Shown here piece after piece: positions 8,407 to 15,912 of a DNA stretch of 64,000 nt. The stretch spans positions 1-64,000 of the forward strand of contig CAIMUX010000064.1 in assembly GCA_903844735.1 (NCBI GenBank), read 5' to 3'. The first letter of the stretch is position 1, and each line of letters starts with the position of its first letter. This stretch comes from Candidatus Eiseniibacteriota bacterium. Its GTDB lineage: Bacteria > Eisenbacteria > RBG-16-71-46 > CAIMUX01. The notes under the pieces were generated by a model. The model was given only the letters and a program-made list of their open reading frames with translations. It had not been told where the DNA came from and searched no databases. The translations under genes were made by a program, and so were the position numbers.

Positions 8407-11400
8407 CTACCGCTGCGCCACCCTGATGAGCTTGCGAATCGCCGAATGTGATCCGCTACTGACCCGGACGAAGTAGACGCCGCCGGCCACCTGAGCGCCG
8501 GAACCGTCACGGCCATCCCAGGGAATGCTGTGAAGGCCGGGAGCCAACGTCGCGTCATTTGCCAGCCGTGCCACCGAGCGTCCGGCTGCGTCAAACACCT
8601 CGGCCCGTACCGCGCCGGCCTCGGGAAGCGCGAGACCGAACTCCACGGTATCCTGGCTCGGGTTCGGACGCGCGGCGAGCAGCGCGAACTCCCTCGGTAC
8701 CGCGGCAGTACCGGTCTCGACCCCGGCCGGATCCGGCAGGACGGTGATCGTCACCGTGGCCAGGTCGGTGGCATCCGTTCCGTCAGAGATGATGTAGGTG
8801 AAGGTGTCTGAGCCCGTGTACCCGGACGGAGGCGTATAGATGAAATCACCGTTCACGCCGACACTCACGATGCCGCCCGCCGTCGTAACCGTGTCGGCCA
8901 GCACGACCGTGATCGGCTGCAGATCGGGGTCGCTGTCATTCGCCAGAACCCCGGGGCCAAGGACGCCCAGTCCGATGTCCTGCGCCGTGTTGTAGGCATC
9001 ATCCACGGCCACCGGCGCGAAGTTGAGAGGATCCCCGGAAAGGCTCGTGATGGTGATGTCGTTGCCCGACTTTCCGATGTAGCTGATCTTGAACGGATAG
9101 GGACCGAGATTGAACGTCCCGTCCTGCGGAAGCCCGCTGAACGTTCCGATCACCGGATCGATTCCGTCGTTGCTCACGACCACAAAGATCTGCCCCTTCG
9201 CCGGCGTGAACCCCAGGGTCGTGTACAGGTTAGCCGCCGGATCAATCGAAACGGCGCCGGTCACACTGAGCTGATCGTAACTGACGCCCGGGAGGGAACC
9301 ATTCAGCGTCGCAAACAGATACGAGCCGGCGCTCAAGGTCGCGCTGCCGCTGCTCAGTTTGCCGATGCTGCCGCCAAACCCCTGCCCGGGCTGGATGCTG
9401 GCGCCGCTGTTGAGGGTGATCGAGCCGGTCCGGCCGGTGCCGCTGACGGTTGAGTTGTAGTACGCGGCGGTGCTCAACGCGCTGCTCGGCTGCAGCCCGT
9501 CGATCTCGGCTCTCTGGTTGATCGTCGTCGGACCTGTGTAGGTGTTCGGTCCGGATAGAACGATGATGTCACCGATCGCGAGACCACCCGTGCCGTTGAT
9601 CTTGCCCGTGGCGTTGACATCATAGCTCAAAGTGAGCGTATTCGCGCCGAGGCTGATCTCGCCGCCGAGGTTCAGCGGACCGCAGCAGTAGGAGCCGCTC
9701 ATGGTCTGCGATCCCACCACCTGCAGGTCGTTGTGGATCGTGTTGGGAGCCTGATTGCTCGTGATCCCATCCGTCAGCCCGAACGAGTTGCCGCCGATGA
9801 CATAGTTGCCGCCGGTGAACAGGATGAACTTGAAGACCGTCCCGTCAGGCAGATCGTCGACGTTGGAGAGGTTGGAGGCGCCCGCGGGGAATACCAACGG
9901 ATCGCCCGGTCCCGGAACCCCTCCCAGCCAGTTGCCGGCGTTGGACCAGAGGTTGTTCACCGCGCCGGTCCACGTCTTGGCGACGGAAACCACGGTCAAT
10001 ACGATGTCGTTACCGCTGCCGCCCAGGTAGCTGATCTTCAACTGATTGGCGTTGAGGTTTATCGTGCCACCCTCGGGCAGGCCGCTGAACGCCCCGGTGA
10101 CGGGATCAGCGCCGTCGTTTTCCACGACCACGATCGTCTGTCCCAGCGTCGGCGTGAAGCCCAGGGTCGTGTACAGACTGGCGGCCGGATCGATGGTGAC
10201 GGTTCCGGCGACATTGAGCCGGTCATGGGTGAGGCCCGGGGTGATCCCGTTGAGCGTCGCGAACAGGTACGAGCCGGCATTCATGGTGACGCTGCCGGTG
10301 CTCAGCTTGCCGATGCTGCCGCCGAACCCCTGTCCGGGCTGGATGCTGGCGCTGCTGTTGAGGGTAACATCACCGGCCTGTCCGGTGCCGCTGAGGGTGG
10401 AGTTGTAGTACCCCGCGGTGCTCACTACGCTGTTCGGCTGCACGCCGTCGATCTCCGCCCTCTGGTTGATCGTCGTCGGACCGGTGTAGGTGTTCGGCCC
10501 CGAGAGCGTGATGATGTCACCGAGCGTCAAACCGCCCGTGCCGAAGATCGCGCCGGTGGCGTTGACGTCGTAGCTGAGCGTCAGTACGTTCGCGCCAAGA
10601 TCGATACTTCCTCCGAGGTTCAACGCACCGCAGCAGTAGGAGCCGGCCATGGTTTGCGGTCCCATCACCTCCAGGTCGGCGTTGATCGTGTTGGGCCCTT
10701 GGTTGCTCGTGATCCCATCCGTGAGCCCGAAAGCGTTTCCGCCGATGACGTAGTTGCCGCCGGTGAACAGGATCAGCTTGAAGGGTGCCATGTCCGGGAG
10801 GTCGTTCTTGTTGGCGAGGTTGGAGGCGCCCGAGGGGAAAACCAGCGGGTCGCCCGGTCCGGGAACTCCGCCCAGCCAGTTGCCGGCGTTGGACCAGAGG
10901 TTGCTCACCGCGCCGGTCCAGGTCTTGGCAGCGGCAGTCACGGTCAGCACAATGTCGTTGCCGGTGCCGCCCACGTAACTGATCTGCAGTTCGTTGGCAT
11001 TGAGGTTGATCGTGGCGCCCTCGGGCAGACCGCCGAAGGTTCCGGTGACGGGATCGGCGCCGTCGTTGTCCACGACCACGAGCGCCTGTCCTAGCGTCGG
11101 CGTGAAGCCCAGTGTCGTGTACAGGTTGGCGGCCGGGTCGATGGTGACGGCTCCCTCGACCTTGAGCTGGTCATGGGTGACGCCTGGGGTGATCCCGTTG
11201 AGCGTCGCGAACAGGTACGAGCCGGCGTTCATGGTGACGCTGCCGGTGCTCAGCTTGCCGATGCTGCCGCCGAACCCCTGTCCGGGCTGGATGCTGGCGC
11301 TGCTGTTGAGGGTGACATCACCGGCCTGTCCGGTGCCGCTGAGGGTGGAGTTATAGTACGCGGCGGTGCTCACCACGCTGCTCGGCTGCACGCCGTCGAT

Positions 11401-11961
11401 TTCGGCCCGCTGGTTGATCGTCGTCGGACCGGTGTAGGTGTTCGGTCCCGAGAGCGTGATGATGTCACCGAGCGTCAGGCCGCCCGTGCCGAAGATCGTG
11501 CCGGTGACGTTGACCTGGTAGCTGAGTGTGAGCACATTCGCGCCGAGGTCGATGTTGCCGGCGAGGTTCAACGGACCGCAGCAGTAGGAGCCGCCCATCG
11601 TCTGTGACCCCACCACCTGTAGGTTGACGTTGATCGTGGCGGGTGCCTGGCTGCTCGTGATGCCGTCGGTCAGCCCAAGGAGGTTGCCGTTAATGACGTA
11701 ATTGGAGCCCAGGAACGTGAGGTCGTAGAAGACGGTCCCCGCGGCGAGATCGTTCGTGGTGGTCCGATTGAGGCCGGTAGCGCTGAACGCGATACGATCG
11801 CCGGCCGCCGGTATGCCGCCGGTCCAGTTGCCCGGCGTCGACCAGAGATAGTCCACGGCGCCGGTCCATGTCTTGGTATCCGCGTGCGCGATTGCGGTGG
11901 AGACGGAGATCAGTATGGCAACGATCACGACCCGAAGGGCCGGTAGCATGGACCTTTTCAT
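8407..11961 (-). CDS. Large secreted repeat protein with FlgD-like C-terminal domain
   Basis: Exported surface or matrix protein, 1184 residues. The ATG at 11961 has AAGGAG 6 nt upstream and is followed by a signal peptide (MKRSMLPALRVVIVAILIS...). Three 316-residue units follow. Each starts KTWTGAV..LWS..GNW, contains LSGPNTYTGPTTINQRAEI (autotransporter-passenger-like beta-helix text) and a CC pair in SYCCG, and ends near GGTGNDIVLTV. Then come a cadherin/Big-type domain (NFAPVAVDDAYNT... GYTGSDTFTYIISDGTD) and a C-terminal FlgD-Ig/T9SS-like domain (RPNPSQDTVEFGLALP... GGVYFVRVSSG). Such C-terminal domains act as outer-surface targeting tails in FCB bacteria. No catalytic motif is seen; an adhesive or structural role is inferred. 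Confidence 0.85.
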   Translation of the reverse strand: MKRSMLPALRVVIVAILISVSTAIAHADTKTWTGAVDYLWSTPGNWTGGIPAAGDRIAFSATGLNRTTTNDLAAGTVFYDLTFLGSNYVINGNLLGLTDGITSSQAPATINVNLQVVGSQTMGGSYCCGPLNLAGNIDLGANVLTLSYQVNVTGTIFGTGGLTLGDIITLSGPNTYTGPTTINQRAEIDGVQPSSVVSTAAYYNSTLSGTGQAGDVTLNSSASIQPGQGFGGSIGKLSTGSVTMNAGSYLFATLNGITPGVTHDQLKVEGAVTIDPAANLYTTLGFTPTLGQALVVVDNDGADPVTGTFGGLPEGATINLNANELQISYVGGTGNDIVLTVTAAAKTWTGAVSNLWSNAGNWLGGVPGPGDPLVFPSGASNLANKNDLPDMAPFKLILFTGGNYVIGGNAFGLTDGITSNQGPNTINADLEVMGPQTMAGSYCCGALNLGGSIDLGANVLTLSYDVNATGAIFGTGGLTLGDIITLSGPNTYTGPTTINQRAEIDGVQPNSVVSTAGYYNSTLSGTGQAGDVTLNSSASIQPGQGFGGSIGKLSTGSVTMNAGSYLFATLNGITPGLTHDRLNVAGTVTIDPAASLYTTLGFTPTLGQTIVVVENDGADPVTGAFSGLPEGGTINLNANQLKISYLGGSGNDIVLTVVSVAKTWTGAVNNLWSNAGNWLGGVPGPGDPLVFPAGASNLSNVDDLPDGTVFKFILFTGGNYVIGGNSFGLTDGITSNQAPNTIHNDLQVVGSQTMSGSYCCGPLNLGGEISLGANTLTLSYDVNATGKINGTGGLAIGDIIVLSGPNTYTGPTTINQRAEIDGLQPSSALSTAAYYNSTVSGTGRTGSITLNSGASIQPGQGFGGSIGKLSSGSATLSAGSYLFATLNGSLPGVSYDQLSVTGAVSIDPAANLYTTLGFTPAKGQIFVVVSNDGIDPVIGTFSGLPQDGTFNLGPYPFKISYIGKSGNDITITSLSGDPLNFAPVAVDDAYNTAQDIGLGVLGPGVLANDSDPDLQPITVVLADTVTTAGGIVSVGVNGDFIYTPPSGYTGSDTFTYIISDGTDATDLATVTITVLPDPAGVETGTAAVPREFALLAARPNPSQDTVEFGLALPEAGAVRAEVFDAAGRSVARLANDATLAPGLHSIPWDGRDGSGAQVAGGVYFVRVSSGSHSAIRKLIRVAQR
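9037..11880 (-). repeat. Three 948-bp in-frame direct repeats
   Basis: The landmark GCGCCGGTCC recurs at 9962, 10910 and 11858, an exact 948-bp period (316 codons). Parts of the second and third units are almost identical (10240-10400 versus 11188-11348), indicating recent duplication or gene conversion. Confidence 0.95.
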
Positions 11962-12208
11962 TGAGCGCTCCTTAGTTGGGCTTCCGAGCCCAAGATGACC
12001 CACCACGAAGACGCTGAAGCACAGATGCCGAGCGTTCGGTGGATGCCCCCGCACTTAGATGCGCTGAGATGAGAAACGGTCACAACAATTTACTGTTCCA
12101 CGAGTCTGTCCATCCGAATGTGCGCACGATGGGCGTGTCGTGTCTCGGTCTGAAGATTGAAGGTCGGATGCGACAGCGCGTTGAATGCAATGCCGTTATA
12201 GGACTTAT

Positions 12209-12227
12209 GGTCGTTCCCGGAACGACC
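12209..12227. promoter_or_regulatory. Perfect 9+1+9 palindrome
   Basis: GGTCGTTCC, one C, then GGAACGACC. It could be an operator or an RNA hairpin; no T-tract follows on either strand, so it is not a classical terminator. It lies in the upstream region of the giant secreted protein, about 250 bp before its start. Confidence 0.4.
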
Positions 12228-12511
12228 CTTTAGGTCGGTTCTGTGGTCCTGGGGTTAGGCCCGATGAGGGCCGTTCTAGAGCGTGCGACCTGTTTGCAGC
12301 AAGCTGATGCCGAACCTGCGAAGGAGGCGCCTCACAGCAGACACGCCAACGAGGACAGAGTCTATGAGGAGGTTGGCTCACTTCTCCGCCACGAAGCCGG
12401 CGGGACGGGGCTGGATCCGCTCGGAGAGGCGGCACCCTACATGGTCCCGAGCCCTTCGTCGGCACGCGGAGTACGGGGGGCGCAGCGATCCTGCCCGTGA
12501 CCGGGGTAGCC

Positions 12512-12537
12512 GAGCGCCACCCCGTGTCACGGCGCTC
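12512..12537 (-). terminator. Hairpin just after hcp (possible terminator, no U-tract)
   Basis: GAGCGCC (12512-12518) pairs with GGCGCTC (12531-12537) across a 12-nt loop, directly downstream of the hcp stop. The lack of a T-run makes intrinsic termination uncertain. Confidence 0.3.
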
Positions 12538-12542
12538 CTTGA

Positions 12543-13835
12543 TTACTTGGCGGCGCAGACTGCAAGCACGTCGGCCTTGCCGTCCTTGCCGATGAGCTTC
12601 AGTCCGTACGCGTCCTGGAGGACCTTGAAGATGTTGGGGGTGATCCACGCGGGAGCGGCAGGACCCACGGCGATGTTCTTCACCCCCAGATGGAGCAGCG
12701 TGAGGAGCACGGCCACGGCCTTCTGTTCAAACCAACTCAGCACGATGGTAAGGGGCAGATCGTTCACGCCGCAGTTGAAGGCGCCGGCGAGACCCACGGC
12801 TACCTGGATCGCACCGTAGGCATTGTTGCACTGGCCCATGTCCAGGAGCCGCGGCAGGCCCAGCAGCGTGCCGTAGTCGTGGCCCATGATGCGAAACTTG
12901 CCACAGCCCAAGGTTAGAATGAAGGTGCTCGGGGGGGCGTTCGTAGCGAAGTCGGTGAAGTAGTTGCGGCCGGGCTCGGCGCCGTCGCAGCCTCCGATGA
13001 CGAAGAAGCGGGTGATGTCGCCCTTCTTCACGGCGTCGATGATGGCGGGGGCGGCGTCGAGGATCACGCTGTGGTGGAAGCCCACAGGGATACGCTCGCC
13101 CTTGCGCTCAGGCAGGGCGCCGATCTCCCGGGCGCGCTTGATGACCGCGGAGAAGTCATCGGTCTTCAGGCGGGTGGCGCCGGGGACGGCGGTCACGCGG
13201 GTGGTGAAGAACCTGTCGGCGTAGCTCGGCTTGGGGTGCAGCACGCAGTTGGTGGTGGCCAGGATGGCGCCGCCGAACGCCTCGAACTCTTTCTTCTGGA
13301 GCTGCCAGGCGCCGCCGAAGTGGCCCGTGAGGTTCGCGTGGCTCTTGAGCTTGGGATACATGAAGGCGGGAAGCATCTCGCCATGGGTGTAGACCATGAC
13401 GTCGGTGCCTTCCACCTGCTTCAGGAGGTTTTCCAGGTCCAACATGTCGTGGCCGGTGACCAGAATGCCGGGCTTGGCCTGAGTGCCGATCTGGACCTCG
13501 GCCACCTGCGGTTTGCCGTAGCGCTCCACATGGGCCTCATCCAGCATCTGCATAACGCGCAGGTTCTGCTTGCCGCACTCCAGAACCATCTCGAGCAGGG
13601 TCGGAATGTCGAAGTTGACGTTGGTGACGGTGGCGAAGAGGGCTTCCTCCGTGAACGCGTCCACGTCCTCGTCCACCTTGCCCAAGCGCCGGGCGTGGTG
13701 CGCGTAGGCCGCCATGCCCTTCAGGCCGTAGAGCAGGGTCTCCTGCAGGCTCTGGACATCGGCGTCCTTGCCACAGATGCCGATGACATCGCAGCCGGTG
13801 CCGCCCTTCGCCTGTTCACACTGATTGCAGAACAT
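12543..13835 (-). CDS. hcp: Hybrid-cluster protein (hydroxylamine / NO reductase), class III
   Basis: Fe-S enzyme of nitrosative-stress defence, reducing NO or hydroxylamine. The ATG at 13835 has GGAGGT 5 nt upstream, giving 430 residues. The N-terminal cluster motif is Cys3, Cys6, Cys15, Cys21 (CX2CX8CX5C, the class I/III spacing for a 4Fe-4S cluster). Candidate hybrid-cluster ligands are all present: His129 (GHDM), Glu153 (THGEM), Cys197 (NCVLH), Cys283 (GGCDG), Cys311 (GCGKF), Cys336 (GQCNNAYGA) and Glu370 (FEQK). The length is about 110 residues short of class I/II proteins, as in class III members that lack one helical bundle; it is not a broken gene. No partner reductase (hcr) or regulator is adjacent. 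Confidence 0.93.
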   Translation of the reverse strand: MFCNQCEQAKGGTGCDVIGICGKDADVQSLQETLLYGLKGMAAYAHHARRLGKVDEDVDAFTEEALFATVTNVNFDIPTLLEMVLECGKQNLRVMQMLDEAHVERYGKPQVAEVQIGTQAKPGILVTGHDMLDLENLLKQVEGTDVMVYTHGEMLPAFMYPKLKSHANLTGHFGGAWQLQKKEFEAFGGAILATTNCVLHPKPSYADRFFTTRVTAVPGATRLKTDDFSAVIKRAREIGALPERKGERIPVGFHHSVILDAAPAIIDAVKKGDITRFFVIGGCDGAEPGRNYFTDFATNAPPSTFILTLGCGKFRIMGHDYGTLLGLPRLLDMGQCNNAYGAIQVAVGLAGAFNCGVNDLPLTIVLSWFEQKAVAVLLTLLHLGVKNIAVGPAAPAWITPNIFKVLQDAYGLKLIGKDGKADVLAVCAAK

Positions 13836-13985
13836 GGAATACCTCCAACGTATTGCTTTGCCCCTGATACGACGGATCGCGGGCACTGCGCGGCCATCGC
13901 CGCACGTGACCTCGCGTGAGTCTCGCTGAGCTGTGGGGGCGAAGGCAATGTCCTTTGCGACTTGCGACAACTGCCGTCCCAGGCG

Positions 13986-14020
13986 CAGATAGACAAAACT
14001 CAGGAGTCAGAACTCTGAAG
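13986..14020 (+). repeat. Interspersed palindromic repeat, copy 2 (half element)
   Basis: Reads CAGATAGACA..., then CTCAGGAGTCAGAA and CTCTGAAG. It aligns over its whole length with the arm at 58554-58590 (reverse complement) and with copy 1 at 4958-4995. Confidence 0.75.
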
Positions 14021-14054
14021 CAGGTGCTCCGTGTCACGCCACCCGCCGTCGTCG

Positions 14055-14260
14055 CCGCGGCGTTCAGAGCGACACTGTCGGTCCTCAGCTTGCCCATGCC
14101 GTCGCCGAGACCCCGGCCGGGCTGGATGCCGGCGCTGCGGTTGACGGAGACATCACCGATCTTTCCAGTCCCGCTGATCGTGGCGGTTGATGGTGACGGA
14201 TCCGGCGGCGTTGAAATGGTCATGGGTGACGCCCGGGGTGATCCCGTTGAGCAACGCGTC
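14055..14260 (-). pseudogene. Decayed fragment of the secreted repeat-protein family
   Basis: Two minus-strand frames here encode pieces clearly related to the 316-residue repeats at 9037-11880. One is LLNGITPGVTHDHFNAAGSV (compare LNGITPGVTHD in the intact gene). The other is SGTGKIGDVSVN...SAGIQPGRG (compare SGTGQAGDVTLN...ASIQPGQG). The two pieces are in different frames, their order is that of adjacent units, and the sequence between them is deleted. It is therefore a frameshifted, deleted relic of a second copy. Confidence 0.75.
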
Positions 14261-14740
14261 ACAGATCTTCGAGACCGCCCCCGACATCATGCGTCGTGTC
14301 CGAGGCGTTGCCGCGGTACCGACCCGCCTGGTCAAGGTTGGTCGAAAACGGACCGTCACCGCCAGGACCTGCCCGGCACCGAGTGAACACACCCGCCCCC
14401 GAGACCGGCGTGAACTCGGAGCAGGATGCGCGATGCTTCCGGTCAGCGTATCCCGGCCACCGTCGCGCAGAGTGAAGGAGCGGTCGGCCGCCTCCCCGGC
14501 ACGACGGAGCCGAAATCCAGACTGATCTGATCCAGCTTCGGGCTTCAGGAGGACAGGGGCACGGCAAGCGTCCCGAAGGCTCCTTGCGCTCGCCCCGAGA
14601 TGTAGGTCATAGTCCCGTTCGGCTGCTCGGAGGGGGCGGTAGGCCCGCGGGGGCATAAGGGCGCGCGGAGGGGGCGACAGGGCTTCTTCTGGGCCGGGAG
14701 TGTGTCGTGGGTTGTCTACTTCGGGCGTGATGGAGCCGCG

Positions 14741-15910
14741 ATGGACTGTTCTCGACACGATGCTGAGATGACCAACCCCATCGGTCCGGAACGCGACCAA
14801 CTCCCCACGCCGCCCGCCACCGCCCGGGGCGTCGACCTGAACGCGGGCGACCGCTGCTCGGCGATCGCTTACAGCCATGCCCAGCGCACTTTCGCGGTGC
14901 GTGCCGGCCGGCCGGGAGAGGTGCTCGACCGGGCATCTTCCTTCTCATCGCTCCTGCGCCTGGCGGGGGGTCAGCGCCTCGCGATCACCTCGGACGGGAT
15001 CGGCACCAAAGTCGAGCTGGCCGAACGCACCGGCCGTTACGACACCCTGGGCTGGGATCTGACCGCGATGGTGGTCGATGACCTGGCGGCCTCCGGCACG
15101 GTGCCGCTGGCTCTCACCAACATCCTGGACGTCGACCGCCCGGACGCGACCGTGATCGAGCAGCTCATGACCGGGCTGGAGCGGGCAGCGATCGAGGCGG
15201 AGATCGCCGTGGCGGGCGGCGAGATCGCCGAGTTGGGTGACCGCGTGTGTGGCTGGGGCGCGGGCATGCACTTCAACTGGTGCGCCACCGCGATCGGCCA
15301 TCTGCCGGACGGCCAGGAAGCGCTTGACGGATCGGCCCTCGACCCCGGCGACGTACTGGTGGCTCTGGCCAGCCGGGCTTTCCGCTCGAACGGATTCTCG
15401 CTGGCGCGCCGTGTACTGTCGGCTCACCATGGGCCCAACTGGCACGCGGCGCCCTGTCCGGCCGGCGGGACCTGGGGTGAGGCGCTGTTGATGCCCGCCC
15501 GCATCTATTGTCCGCTGGTGACCAGGCTGCGCGCGGCCGGCATCATGCTGCACGGGATCGCGCACATCACCGGCGGCGGTATCCCCGCGAAGCTCGGCCG
15601 GATCCTGCGCCGAGGCCGCGGCGCAGCCGGTCTGGGCGCGCGTCTGACCGCGCTTCCACCCGAACATCGCTCGATGGTCGAGCTGCGTCGGCTCGGGAAT
15701 CTGGAGCTCGCCCAGGCCTATCGGCATTGGAACATGGGCACCGGCATGATCCTGGTCCTGCCGCCCAGAGCGGTGGAGGCGTGCCTGCGGCTCGTCGCCG
15801 AGGTCGGGTTTTCGGGGCAGGTGGCAGGCACGATCAGCTCCGAACCGACCATCGTGATCGAACATGGCGACACCCAACTGGCGTTCCCCGTCCACGGCGA
15901 GGAAAGGTAG
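14741..15910 (+). CDS. purM: Phosphoribosylformylglycinamidine cyclo-ligase (AIR synthetase)
   Basis: Fifth step of purine synthesis: ATP-dependent ring closure of FGAM to AIR. It has 389 residues from the ATG at 14741, which has a GGAG 5-6 nt upstream; an ATG at 14768 is an alternative. Recognisable PurM features are the SDGIGTKVELA loop, the DLTAMVVDDLAASG segment, the FRSNGFSLAR block and the HITGGGIPAKLGRIL segment. It opens the nine-gene purine operon, and purL starts 2 nt after its stop. PurM and PurL belong to the same ATP-binding superfamily. Confidence 0.93.
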   Translation: MDCSRHDAEMTNPIGPERDQLPTPPATARGVDLNAGDRCSAIAYSHAQRTFAVRAGRPGEVLDRASSFSSLLRLAGGQRLAITSDGIGTKVELAERTGRYDTLGWDLTAMVVDDLAASGTVPLALTNILDVDRPDATVIEQLMTGLERAAIEAEIAVAGGEIAELGDRVCGWGAGMHFNWCATAIGHLPDGQEALDGSALDPGDVLVALASRAFRSNGFSLARRVLSAHHGPNWHAAPCPAGGTWGEALLMPARIYCPLVTRLRAAGIMLHGIAHITGGGIPAKLGRILRRGRGAAGLGARLTALPPEHRSMVELRRLGNLELAQAYRHWNMGTGMILVLPPRAVEACLRLVAEVGFSGQVAGTISSEPTIVIEHGDTQLAFPVHGEER

Positions 15911-15912
15911 GC

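Larger units (their letters stand above)
11962..12542. other. Intergenic region upstream of the giant repeat gene
   Basis: About 580 bp without a supportable gene. It contains a perfect 19-bp palindrome (12209-12227), a smaller GGCCC/GGGCC dyad shortly after it, and a stem near the hcp stop. Confidence 0.5.
13836..14740. other. Degenerate intergenic region between hcp and the purine operon
   Basis: About 900 bp without an intact gene. It contains an interspersed-repeat copy (13986-14020), a decayed piece of the giant secreted repeat protein (14055-14260), and a 15-bp repeat fragment (14534-14549) shared with 27716-27731. The purM promoter must lie near its right end, but no convincing -35/-10 pair is visible. 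Confidence 0.6.

Noticed and set aside
9733-11607. Long repetitive plus-strand frames inside the giant secreted gene
   Set aside because: They mirror the 948-bp repeats of the minus-strand gene, which has the signal peptide and recognised domains.
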